Assembly (NCBI RefSeq): GCF_003387475.1
Contig: NZ_QUNO01000004.1
Coordinates: 124,001 to 188,000 of the forward strand
Direction: 5' to 3'
Source: Kutzneria buriramensis
GTDB taxonomy: Bacteria; Actinomycetota; Actinomycetes; Mycobacteriales; Pseudonocardiaceae
DNA length: 64,000 bases
How positions within the stretch are numbered: the stretch's first letter is position 1; every line of letters starts with the position of its first letter. The position numbers were made by a program, and so were the translations under genes. Positions 56,833 through 64,000 of this stretch are shown here, piece by piece. The notes beneath the pieces are model-generated. The model searched no databases. It was not told the origin of the DNA and worked only from the letters and a program-made list of their open reading frames with translations.

Positions 56833-57348
56833 CAAGTGTGGTTGGGGATGGGTTGGGTTCGGGTGGGGTGGTTTTGTGGGGCCGGCTTGGGGTGGGGTGT
56901 GATTTGTGCAACCCCGGGGTGCGGTGGTCATTGGGTGGCTTCCCTGGACGTAGGAGTCGGCGCCTGAGTCGGTTTGTCGGGGTGTGTTTCGTCGTCAGGT
57001 GATCCGCAGAGGTTCGGGGGCGCCGCGAGCCGGCTGTGCCGGTCGCGTGTGAGGTGCTGTGCGGGCCGGGGGCCGGGGTGCTCGTCTGCGGGCTTCGGGG
57101 GGAGTCGATCGGCGTGCGAGGCGGTGGCGGGGGCTCGGCTGGGTTTTTGTCCGGGAGCGATGGCGATGGTCGGGTGTTTTTGTCGCTCGGCGGATGCTTT
57201 GGGGGCTGGGTGTTTGGTGGACTTTTGTGCGGCGGTGCTTCGTTGGGCCATTTGTTTGTGGCGGGTGTGGGTGGGCCCCGTTTCGCGGGGAGCGAAACGG
57301 GGGTGGGGGTGCAAGGGGGGCGAAAATCGTCTGACTGGGTGACGTCGG
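56833..57348. other. GT-rich non-coding stretch
   Basis: About 500 bp with a strong excess of G and T over A and C on the plus strand, including several TTTTG tracts. Open frames exist on both strands but read as Pro/Thr/His- or Gly/Val-rich low complexity without ribosome binding sites, so I call no gene. A hairpin near its right end is listed separately. Confidence 0.55.
57276..57302 (-). terminator. Hairpin terminator of the 57349-58473 gene
   Basis: CCCCGTTTCGC and GCGAAACGGGG form an 11-bp stem with a 5-nt loop 46 bp after the stop codon on the minus strand. No U-tract. Confidence 0.55.
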
Positions 57349-58473
57349 TCACTGAGGGAGGGGCGACGGGGGCTGGGTCGACTGCCGGGGGAAGGTCGGA
57401 TTGGCGGCGGAGAGAACTCGATGCCAGGCCGCCCACGGGGCGGTGTGGGAGCGCCAGCCGGGGCTGGCCAATTCCAGCGGACCGTCCGGGAACGGCGCGG
57501 GGCGCACGACCAGGACGGGCGGACCCGACGCGGGGTGCATGGGGCAGCGCGGAGCGTGCGGATCGGTGACGGTCAGGCCGGCCTCGTCGAAGTAGCGGAC
57601 GTGATGGCCGTCGCCGGGCAGGCCGAACAGCGGATGCATGAGCAGTCGCGTCACCCGTCCGAGTGACGGTTGCGGAACCCAGTCGACCTTCGTGGTCTCG
57701 CAGCCCTGTGACCACACGACGAACCACAGGGCGTCGCCGAAGATGCGGGCCCGCCGCAGCAGCGCGCTGTTCAGGCCGGCGGGGCCCGGCGCGCGGTGCC
57801 GGACGTCGAGCGCCGACCGTTCGGCGTCGATGAGCGGTGCGGGGTCGTTGCCCAGCCAGCGCAGTTCGCCCATGTCGACGAGCGACTCGGCGAACGCCAG
57901 CGCCGCCGTCCACTGGCGGTAGGACACATTGGACAGGTGCACGGTCGCCGAGACGTCGTCGACCAGGAAGAGCTCGACGTGCCGGCGGTGCAGGCGGGCG
58001 CGCAGGCCCGGCATGCCGACCAACCCCTCCGGCGTCACCCGGGGCATCAGCTCGGCCAGGATCGGGCCGAGCGCGGTCGACTCCAGGTGCAGCACCATCT
58101 CGTGGGCGTGCGGGCGGACCATCCGGAACACCCGGGCCGGCCGCAGCAGATCGGCCGGCATGCGCAGGTGCAGGTGGTTCACCGCGAGACCGGCGGCGGT
58201 CAGGATGCCCGACTCCAACTCCCGCTGGCCCTCGGTCGGGGCGTCGGCCAGCATCGCCCGGCGCACGTGGACCGGCAGCGGGGTCAGCTCGTCGTCGCCG
58301 AACAGCCGGCCCACGTTGTCGGTGTCCAGCACCTCGTGCAGCAGTTGCCGGTCCTCGGGGCCCAACTGCTGCAGGCCCGCCGTGATCGCGGGCAGCAGCG
58401 TCGAATCGGTCTCGCCGGTGTACATGCGGCGCAGCATCGCCAGGCGCCGGACCAGGGAAAGTCTGTGTGGCAT
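57349..58473 (-). CDS. Protein of unknown function (374 residues)
   Basis: I do not recognise the family. The product is soluble, without signal peptide or membrane helix. It begins MPHRLSLVRRLAMLRRMYTGET, has a helical first third (GLQQLGPEDRQLLHEVLDT), then mixed sequence with many His/Arg/Pro (HLHLRMPADLLRPARVFRMV; RLHRRHVELFLVDDVSATVHL). ATG at 58473 follows GAGCGAGGACCC. It is divergent from the gene at 59062 across a 588-bp region rich in inverted repeats. Gene-like codon bias supports it. Confidence 0.7.
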   Translation of the reverse strand: MPHRLSLVRRLAMLRRMYTGETDSTLLPAITAGLQQLGPEDRQLLHEVLDTDNVGRLFGDDELTPLPVHVRRAMLADAPTEGQRELESGILTAAGLAVNHLHLRMPADLLRPARVFRMVRPHAHEMVLHLESTALGPILAELMPRVTPEGLVGMPGLRARLHRRHVELFLVDDVSATVHLSNVSYRQWTAALAFAESLVDMGELRWLGNDPAPLIDAERSALDVRHRAPGPAGLNSALLRRARIFGDALWFVVWSQGCETTKVDWVPQPSLGRVTRLLMHPLFGLPGDGHHVRYFDEAGLTVTDPHAPRCPMHPASGPPVLVVRPAPFPDGPLELASPGWRSHTAPWAAWHRVLSAANPTFPRQSTQPPSPLPQ

Positions 58474-59061
58474 GGGTCCTCGCTCCTCGCCGCCCGGCTC
58501 GGCGAAGGGCAAGAAGGCAGCCGTCGTCGAGTCACAAGAAAACGGTGGTGCGCGGAGACAACCGTCGGCGGTCTGTTCCACCCGTCGGCCGGGATCAGAA
58601 GGTGGACCTGCCAGGCATCCGTGAATGCCGGTGACGGACTGTACCGGTTTTGTCACCTCGATTGTGCGGGACCACGCCGACCGTTCGTCGCGTGGTGGTC
58701 CCGTCACCGTGCGACGAACGGTCGGCGTTCACCCGTTCAGCGGCCTGCGCGGCTGGTCAGCGGCGTCGATACCACCACTCGCGTGAACGCTACCGGGGCC
58801 CGTTCCTGCGCAGATGCACGTGCATCGTGCTGCGCGTGACCGCTGGCCGACCGTCGACCGTCCGACGGAGCCGTTCACACGAACGGCAGCACCGCCGGAC
58901 CGAAGTCCGATTCGGGGCTGGCGACCGGTCATCGACCGCTTGTTGCCGCCAACCGCACACCGCGACGGAGCGCGGGATCACCGCCGGTCAGACCTGGTAC
59001 TCCAGTAACCGGAAGAAATCGCGACGGCGCAGTCGTCGAGGCTGATGAGGAGGCGAAGTTC
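58474..59061. promoter_or_regulatory. Divergent intergenic region with inverted repeats
   Basis: The 588-bp gap between two divergent unknown genes holds an 18-bp perfect inverted repeat, ACGCCGACCGTTCGTCGC (58674-58691) and its complement (58711-58728), with a 19-nt loop. It also has a 14-bp palindrome GATGCACGTGCATC (58813-58826) and GCCGTTC-ACAC-GAACGGC (58870-58887). CCGTTCG/CGAACGG half-sites are shared by the first and third. I see no gene here. Confidence 0.65.
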
Positions 59062-59682
59062 GTGAGCCGCTCCGCTGGCAACACGGCAGCAGTCCACAAG
59101 AACGCCAAGACCCTGCCGTCCCGCGCGGTCCCCGCGGTCGAACTTCCGGCGCCGTCCGAGGAACTCGCCGTCAAGGCGGTCGAGCGGTTGGGCTGGAAGG
59201 GCGTGCTGCTGCCGCAGCTGACCCTGCTCGGCCGCAAGGTCTTCGTGGTCGCCGAGCTGCTGCCCGACGCGCACGCCGAGCGCCTGTGCTTCGGCGTCGG
59301 CCCGGTCGTCGACCGCACCACGGTCGCCACCTGGGTGTGGCCGGAGCTGGCGGGCAAGGTGCCGCCGGCCGCCGTGCGCATCGTCGGTGTGCTGGCCGTC
59401 GCCAAGCACTGGCGCACCGGTCTCGCCTCCGCCGTGCCGTTCGCGCTGCACGGTGACGCCGCCGTCGTGCTGCCGTCGTCCGTCGCGCTGACCGACGACT
59501 ACCTGAGCAACTGCCTGCCGCGCGCCCGCCGCTACGGCCTGTCCATCGTCACCGCCGACCCGGACGGCACCGTCTCCATGGACCTCGCCGGCACGCCCGA
59601 GCACATCAGCCTCGAGCAGACCGCCGTCACCCGTTGGGTCAACGAGGTCGTCTACGAGCAGGTGCTGGCCACCGCCAGCTGA
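59062..59682 (+). CDS. Protein of unknown function (206 residues)
   Basis: I do not recognise the family. The soluble alpha/beta protein has alternating hydrophobic strands (WKGVLLPQLTLLGRKVFVVAELL; AAVRIVGVLAVAKHW; AVPFALHGDAAVVLPSSVAL) and no catalytic motif I can name. GTG at 59062 is supported by GATGAGGAGGCGAAG just before it. It ends 16 bp before the next gene but that gene has its own -10 box. The long divergent promoter region upstream suggests regulated expression. Confidence 0.75.
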   Translation: MSRSAGNTAAVHKNAKTLPSRAVPAVELPAPSEELAVKAVERLGWKGVLLPQLTLLGRKVFVVAELLPDAHAERLCFGVGPVVDRTTVATWVWPELAGKVPPAAVRIVGVLAVAKHWRTGLASAVPFALHGDAAVVLPSSVALTDDYLSNCLPRARRYGLSIVTADPDGTVSMDLAGTPEHISLEQTAVTRWVNEVVYEQVLATAS

Positions 59683-59684
59683 AC

Positions 59685-59690
59685 TAGTGT
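59685..59690 (+). promoter_or_regulatory. -10 box of a leaderless promoter
   Basis: TAGTGT ends 8 nt before the ATG at 59699, which supports that start over the GTG at 59687 located inside the box. Confidence 0.45.
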
Positions 59691-59698
59691 CGGACCAC

Positions 59699-60361
59699 AT
59701 GCGCGTAGTGATCGCCGGCGGACACGGCCAGATCGCCCTCGTACTGGAGCGACTGCTCTCCGGTCGGGGCGACAACCCGGTCGGGTTGGTGCGAAACCCC
59801 GCCCACGCCGACGATCTGGCCGTCGCCGGAGCCGAAGCGGTGGTGTGCGACCTCGAGTCCGCCACCGCCGACGAGCTCGCCGGCCACCTCAAGGACGCCG
59901 ACGCCGTGGTGTTCGCCGCGGGCGCCGGTCCGAACAGCGGGACCGATCGCAAGGACACCGTCGACCGGGCGGCCGCCGTGCTGCTGGCCGAGGCCGCGGT
60001 GCTCGCCGGGATCCGTCGCTACCTGTTGGTGAGCTCGATGGGCGTCGGCCGACCGCTCGCCGCCGGCTCCGACGAGTCGTGGACCGCGTACATCGCGGCC
60101 AAGACCGCCGCGGAGGACGCGGTGCGCGGGTACGACTTCGACTGGACGGTGCTGCGTCCCGGTGCACTCACCAACGACGCGCCCACCGGTCGGATCCGGT
60201 TGGAGACTCCCGGCACCACGCGGGGCACCGTCACTCGGGCGGATGTCGCCGCGGTGTTGGTCGCGCTGCTCGACGCGCCGGCGACCGCCGGGCTGACCCT
60301 GGAGTTGATCGCCGGCGAGGACGACATCCCGGCCGCCGTCGCCGCCGTGAGCCGCCCATGA
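59699..60361 (+). CDS. NAD(P)-binding Rossmann (atypical SDR) protein
   Basis: The 220-residue protein starts MRVVIAGGHGQIALVLERLL, the glycine-rich dinucleotide loop of NmrA-like/atypical short-chain dehydrogenases, followed by LVRNPAH and VVCDLESAT, AVVFAAGAG, and a YIAAKTAAED segment (Tyr and Lys of the SDR YxxxK reduced to a related form). It likely binds NADPH as a reductase or a redox sensor. ATG at 59699 follows TAGTGT by 8 nt. Substrate unknown. Confidence 0.85.
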   Translation: MRVVIAGGHGQIALVLERLLSGRGDNPVGLVRNPAHADDLAVAGAEAVVCDLESATADELAGHLKDADAVVFAAGAGPNSGTDRKDTVDRAAAVLLAEAAVLAGIRRYLLVSSMGVGRPLAAGSDESWTAYIAAKTAAEDAVRGYDFDWTVLRPGALTNDAPTGRIRLETPGTTRGTVTRADVAAVLVALLDAPATAGLTLELIAGEDDIPAAVAAVSRP

Positions 60362-60500
60362 CCCAGCGGCGATGATCACCGCCACCCACCCGCCACGCGT
60401 GCTCCTCCGTACTACCGGCATCCCCCACCCGATCCCGGGGGGCGACCCCGCTGCCAGCCTATCGGGGGTGGGGTGGAGTTGATCTTTGACGGAAGGCGCC

Positions 60501-60528
60501 TGTGGATAACTCGGGTGCCTGTGGACAA
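60501..60528 (-). promoter_or_regulatory. Pair of DnaA boxes 32 kb from oriC
   Basis: TGTGGATAA (60501-60509) and TGTGGACAA (60520-60528) are perfect reverse-orientation DnaA boxes 19 bp apart in the gap between two convergent genes, where they cannot be a promoter of either. The rest of the 245-bp gap shows no gene. Confidence 0.6.
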
Positions 60529-60606
60529 GCGTTTGCGTATCGGTTGACCTGCGGTGTTGGGGCGCAGTGAGGGTTTTACTGCGCGGGTTGCCCCCATGAC
60601 CGAATG

Positions 60607-61950
60607 TCACGGGGCGCCCAGCACCGTGTCCAGGTAGGCGTTGCGGAACACGCCGGTCGGGTCGACCTTGGCCCGCACCGCGCGGAACTCCTCGAACTTG
60701 GGATACCGCTCGGCCAGCACGGCGGCGTCGAGGGTGTGCATCTTGCCCCAGTGCGGGCGTCCGCCGACCGCGCCGGCGATCTTCTCGAAGGTGTCGAAGT
60801 ACTCCCGGTACGGCATGCCGACGTACTGGTGGATGGCGATGTACGCGCTGTCCCGGCCGAAAGCGGTCGACAGCGGGATGTCGTCGGCGGCCGCGACCCG
60901 CACCTCGACGGGCACGATCACCGGATGCCGGAGCCGGGGGATGGCCGACCGGAACTCGCGGAGCACGCCGTGCAGTGATTCACGTGGAACCGCGTACTCG
61001 GTCTCGACGAACCGCACCCGCCGCGGCGTGGTGAACACCCGGAACGACTGGTCGCTGTACGAGCGCTCGGACCACAGCGAGGCGCACACGCGGTTCAGGG
61101 TCGGCACGACGGACGGCACGGCGCGGCCCAGCTTGCACACCAGGCTGAAGGCGCCGTTCTCCATCACCTCGTACTCGTAGAACTGGCGTGCCTTCGACAG
61201 CGGCTGGGCCGCGGCCTCTGCGGGCAGCCGAACGTTGTGCTTGACCTGCACCCGGTCGCTGTGCGGGAACCAGTGGAACTCGACGTGGTCCTCGGACGCC
61301 GTCATGTCGTCGAACTTGTCCAGGATCCCGTCCAGTGGCTGCGGGAACTCCCGGGCGCGCAGCACGAAGGCGGGCACGCACTGCAACGTCACGGTGCTGA
61401 TCACGCCAAGGGCGCCGAGGCCGACCCGGGCGGCGCTGAACAGGTCCGGTCGCTCGTCGGGGGAACAGGTGACCACCGTGCCGTCGGCGAGCACCAGCTC
61501 CAGGGCCCTGACCTGCGTGGACAGGCCGCCGAGGCGGGCGCCGGTGCCGTGCGTGCCGGTGGAGATGGCGCCGGAAATGGTCTGGGCATCGATGTCGCCG
61601 AGGTTGGCCATGGCCAGGCCGAGGCGGTGCAGCTCGACGTTCAACCGGTGCAGCGGCGTGCCGGATCGCACCGTGACCAGGCCCTTCTCCAGGTCGGCGC
61701 GCACGACGCCGGACCACTCGCCCAGGTCGATGGCCACGCCGTCGGTGGCGGCGATGCTGGTGAACGAGTGTCCACTGCCCCGCGGCCGCACGGTGAAGCC
61801 GTCCTTGGCCGCGACGGTCACCGCCTCGGCGATCTCGCTCACGTCACGCGGGCGAGCCACGTGCACCGGCTGTGACCGCGCCGTACCCGCCCAGTTCCGC
61901 CACGGCGCCGGGCGTGCCGTATCGCTGCCCAACCGGAGACGTCCGACCAT
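60607..61950 (-). CDS. FAD-dependent aldonolactone oxidase (D-arabinono-1,4-lactone oxidase type)
   Basis: The 447-residue VAO-family flavoenzyme has the FAD-binding segment FTVRPRGSGHSFTSIAAT, DIDAQTISGAISTGTHGTG and, near the C-terminus, the GGRPHWGKMHTL motif typical of aldonolactone oxidases. Such enzymes oxidise sugar lactones to ascorbate-like products using O2. ATG at 61950 follows CGGAGGACAG. It is divergent from the PLP deaminase gene with an operator-like palindrome between them. Confidence 0.88.
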   Translation of the reverse strand: MVGRLRLGSDTARPAPWRNWAGTARSQPVHVARPRDVSEIAEAVTVAAKDGFTVRPRGSGHSFTSIAATDGVAIDLGEWSGVVRADLEKGLVTVRSGTPLHRLNVELHRLGLAMANLGDIDAQTISGAISTGTHGTGARLGGLSTQVRALELVLADGTVVTCSPDERPDLFSAARVGLGALGVISTVTLQCVPAFVLRAREFPQPLDGILDKFDDMTASEDHVEFHWFPHSDRVQVKHNVRLPAEAAAQPLSKARQFYEYEVMENGAFSLVCKLGRAVPSVVPTLNRVCASLWSERSYSDQSFRVFTTPRRVRFVETEYAVPRESLHGVLREFRSAIPRLRHPVIVPVEVRVAAADDIPLSTAFGRDSAYIAIHQYVGMPYREYFDTFEKIAGAVGGRPHWGKMHTLDAAVLAERYPKFEEFRAVRAKVDPTGVFRNAYLDTVLGAP

Positions 61951-61992
61951 CGCTGTCCTCCGTGACCCTGTGATGCGCTGCACACAAGCTAG

Positions 61993-62007
61993 GTGAAAAG
62001 TATTCAC
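61993..62007. promoter_or_regulatory. Operator-like inverted repeat between divergent genes
   Basis: GTGAA-AAGTA-TTCAC is a perfect 5-bp inverted repeat with a 5-bp centre, 43 bp from the oxidase start and 32 bp from the deaminase start, in position to control both. TetR- or GntR-type regulators bind such sites. Confidence 0.5.
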
Positions 62008-62026
62008 ATTTCAATGCGTCTCGACG

Positions 62027-62032
62027 TACCGT
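62027..62032 (+). promoter_or_regulatory. -10 box of a leaderless promoter
   Basis: TACCGT ends 6 nt before the GTG at 62039, with no ribosome binding site. Confidence 0.5.
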
Positions 62033-62038
62033 GCAACT

Positions 62039-63244
62039 GTGTCACCGCAGCAGCAGCGCGTCCGGTTCGACTCCGCGACCGAGGGCTTCGATCCGCCGTT
62101 CGCCCTGGTCGACCTCGACGCCTTCGACCACAACGCCACCGAGCTGGTGCGCAGGGCCGGCGGCACGCCGATCCGCGTCGCCAGCAAGTCCGTGCGCGTC
62201 CGCGCCCTGCTCGATCGGGTGCTGGCGATGCCGGGCTACGCCGGCCTGATGACCTATTCGCTGGCCGAGGCGATGTGGTTGTTCGCCGAGGGAACCAGCG
62301 ACGACCTGCTGGTCGGCTACCCGACGACGGACCGCGCGACGCTCCAGAAGCTCGCCGTGGACGAGGCCGCGCGCAGCGCGATCACGGTCATGGTCGACTC
62401 GGTCGAGCACCTCGACCTCATCGACGACGCGCTCGGCCCGGGCCACCCGGAGATCCGGGTCTGCATCGAGCTCGACGCCTCCTGGCGGCCGCTCAACGGC
62501 TCGCGGCGGCTGCACGTCGGACCACTGCGCTCGCCGGTGCACACCGCGGCCCAGGCCACCGAGCTGACCAAACGAATCGTCGATCGGCCGGGCTTCAAGG
62601 CGGTCGGGATCATGGCCTACGAGGGGCAGATCGCCGGCATCGGCGACGCGCCCCCCGGCAACCCCCTGCGCGGCGCCGCGGTGCGCTGGATGCAGGCGAA
62701 ATCGGCCGCCGAGCTGGCGGAACGGCGGGCGGCGGTGGTCGCAGCGGTGCGGGCGCTGGCCCCGCTGGAGTTCGTCAACGGCGGCGGCACCGGCAGCCTC
62801 GAGGGCACGTCCAGCGAACAGGCCGTCACCGAGGTCGCGGCCGGCTCCGGCCTGCTCGGGCCGACGCTGTTCGACGGCTACCGGTCTTTCCAGCCGCGGC
62901 CGGCCGCCCTGTTCGCGCTGCCGGTCGTCCGCCGCCCCGGCCCGAACGTGGCGACGCTGTTCACCGGCGGCTACCCGGCGTCCGGGCCGATCGGCGAGGA
63001 CCGGCTGCCCTCGCCCTACCTGCCGGCCGGGCTGAAGCTGACCAAGCTGGAGGCGGCCGGCGAGGTGCAGACGCCCGTCACCGGCAAGGCCGCCGACCGG
63101 CTGCGGATCGGCGACCGGGTCTGGATGCGGCACGCCAAGGCCGGCGAGCTGGCCGAGCGGTTCCGGGAGTTCCACCTGGTCCGGGGCTATCAGGTCGAGC
63201 GCACGGCCCCCACCTACCGGGGCGAGGGCCAGGCGTTCGGGTGA
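62039..63244 (+). CDS. PLP-dependent amino acid deaminase/aldolase (alanine racemase fold)
   Basis: The 401-residue fold-type III PLP enzyme has the cofactor lysine Lys50 in IRVASKSVRV, FALVDLDAFDHNA at the start of the barrel, GIMAYEGQIAG, and LEFVNGGGTGS for phosphate binding. It resembles D-threonine aldolase / D-serine dehydratase-like proteins. Pairing with a lactone oxidase and a TetR gene recurs in actinobacteria, as far as I recall, so a joint pathway is likely but unknown. GTG at 62039 fits the leaderless pattern. Confidence 0.85.
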   Translation: MSPQQQRVRFDSATEGFDPPFALVDLDAFDHNATELVRRAGGTPIRVASKSVRVRALLDRVLAMPGYAGLMTYSLAEAMWLFAEGTSDDLLVGYPTTDRATLQKLAVDEAARSAITVMVDSVEHLDLIDDALGPGHPEIRVCIELDASWRPLNGSRRLHVGPLRSPVHTAAQATELTKRIVDRPGFKAVGIMAYEGQIAGIGDAPPGNPLRGAAVRWMQAKSAAELAERRAAVVAAVRALAPLEFVNGGGTGSLEGTSSEQAVTEVAAGSGLLGPTLFDGYRSFQPRPAALFALPVVRRPGPNVATLFTGGYPASGPIGEDRLPSPYLPAGLKLTKLEAAGEVQTPVTGKAADRLRIGDRVWMRHAKAGELAERFREFHLVRGYQVERTAPTYRGEGQAFG

Positions 63245-63245
63245 C

Positions 63246-63914
63246 CTACTCGGGGTCGCCGAGCCGGGTCGACAGATAGCCCTTGATCAGGGCCTTCGCC
63301 TCGTCGACCACCACCTGGTCGCCGCGGTCGTTGCGGCGGAAGGCGAACTTCAGCACGCCGTCCGCCGCCTCGATGGCGATCGCGACCGGCAGTTGTAGTT
63401 CCTCCATCGAGCGGCCGAACCGCTCGGAGATCAGCGCGGCCAGCCCCTCGGCGATCACCGCGTTGTTGTCCTTGCCCTCGTCCAGCAGCCGGGTGTCCAC
63501 CACGTCGCCGAAGTGCAGCCGGCTGAACGCGGGCACCGTCCGGTGCATCTCCACGTACACGTCGAACATCGAGTCGACGGCGTCCCACCAGTGCTCCAGC
63601 TCGGCGGAGTCGAAGCGCTGGACCACGTTGGCCATGAAGCGCTCCAGGTTGCGCAGGGTCAGCGCCTGCACGACCGCGCGCTTGTCCGGGAAGAACTGGT
63701 AGAGCGACCCGACCGCGACACCCGCCCGCTCGGCGATCAGTGTGGTCGTCACGCCGTCGTAGCCCAGTTCCTCGATCAGCGAGGCACAGGCCTCGAGCAT
63801 TCGCTCCACCCGCTGGGCGCTGCGCTGCTGGACGGGCTTGCGACGCAGCGGACCCACGTCGGTGCTCAGGTCGGCGGACACTCGGACTCCTTGGCTGGCG
63901 GCTGTGGCAGGCAT
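63246..63914 (-). CDS. TetR-family transcriptional regulator
   Basis: The 222-residue protein has a helix-turn-helix of the TetR type at about 45-75 (GYDGVTTTLIAERAGVAVGSLYQFFPDKRAVV) and a ligand domain. It is convergent with the deaminase gene (one base between stop codons) and may control the divergent oxidase/deaminase promoters. ATG at 63914 follows AAGGGCGAG; later in-frame starts are possible because the first 25 residues are poorly conserved in style. Confidence 0.9.
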   Translation of the reverse strand: MPATAASQGVRVSADLSTDVGPLRRKPVQQRSAQRVERMLEACASLIEELGYDGVTTTLIAERAGVAVGSLYQFFPDKRAVVQALTLRNLERFMANVVQRFDSAELEHWWDAVDSMFDVYVEMHRTVPAFSRLHFGDVVDTRLLDEGKDNNAVIAEGLAALISERFGRSMEELQLPVAIAIEAADGVLKFAFRRNDRGDQVVVDEAKALIKGYLSTRLGDPE

Positions 63915-63986
63915 TCTCGCCCTTGACGGGTGCCGGGCACTTCCCTGTGACCCCGCACACGCCTACTATCCGAACAAATTTCACGT

Positions 63987-64000
63987 CTACTCGGCAGTAG
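63987..64000. promoter_or_regulatory. Inverted repeat upstream of the TetR gene
   Basis: CTACT-CGGC-AGTAG at the window edge has a form common to TetR operators and could serve for autoregulation or for the next gene outside the window. Confidence 0.4.

Noticed and set aside
56928-57314. Minus-strand gene in the GT-rich stretch
   Set aside because: The product would be Pro/Thr/His/Lys low complexity, with no ribosome binding site, and it runs through the terminator hairpin.
60976-60991. parS site in the lactone oxidase gene
   Set aside because: TGATTCACGTGGAACC has three mismatches to the consensus and lies in coding sequence; chance match likely.

Overview
The window is high-GC actinobacterial chromosome around the replication origin. 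Gene content and order closely follow the mycobacterial Rv3907c-Rv3924c and Rv0001-Rv0020c neighbourhoods. The extra sortase, a stand-alone MurJ-associated pseudokinase and the general protein style suggest a member of the Pseudonocardiales (Amycolatopsis/Kutzneria-like); genus is an inference only. GTG starts, four-base ATGA/GTGA gene overlaps and leaderless starts 6-8 nt after a TANNNT -10 box are frequent.

Left arm (1-25.7 kb): a truncated PQQ-type beta-propeller gene, a phytase-like esterase, SdpI-like, YqgE and MFS genes; then pcnA (minus) divergent from mutT4, a DUF6049 membrane protein, murJ, a pseudokinase, sigM with its anti-sigma factor, trxB-trxA and cwlM. After a GNAT gene, a PLP aminotransferase and an unusual Ddl-like ATP-grasp gene, a 112-bp tandem repeat separates the latter from the minus-strand run rpmH-rnpA-yidD-yidC-jag-rsmG-parA-parB. 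parS-type palindromes lie in and beside this run.

Origin (25.7-38.7 kb): dnaA, a 1.1-kb dnaA-dnaN gap that is the predicted oriC, dnaN, gnd, recF, a DciA-type gene, gyrB, gyrA and a DUF3566 gene. DnaA boxes and an AT-rich stretch occupy only the right part of oriC; the left 570 bp carries an iterated TTTCT/AGAAA inverted-repeat array that known oriC parts do not explain.

Right arm (38.7-64 kb): tRNA-Ile, a 39-residue DLW-39 protein, tRNA-Ala, a DUF2020 lipoprotein, an acetate symporter with its DUF485 partner, then the growth and division block: cwsA-like, ppiA, rhomboid, PH-domain, crgA, class E sortase, pabA, and the minus-strand operon fhaA-fhaB-pstP-rodA-pbpA-pknA-pknB. Beyond tRNA-Leu are two unrecognised genes flanking a hairpin-rich divergent promoter region, an NAD(P)-binding gene, and an aldonolactone oxidase / PLP deaminase pair with a TetR regulator.

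The genes form a coherent growth module: initiation and clamp loading (dnaA, dnaN, dciA, gyrase), segregation (parABS), envelope growth (murJ, cwlM, pbpA, rodA, crgA, cwsA) and Ser/Thr phospho-signalling (pknA, pknB, pstP, FHA proteins, pseudokinase), plus thioredoxin redox control. The most unusual signals are the oriC repeat array, a parS site built into an intrinsic terminator, DnaA boxes and an oriC-like 15-mer inside the dciA gene, a Ddl homologue lacking two metal ligands, the 112-bp repeat, and hairpin repeats found after each tRNA gene.
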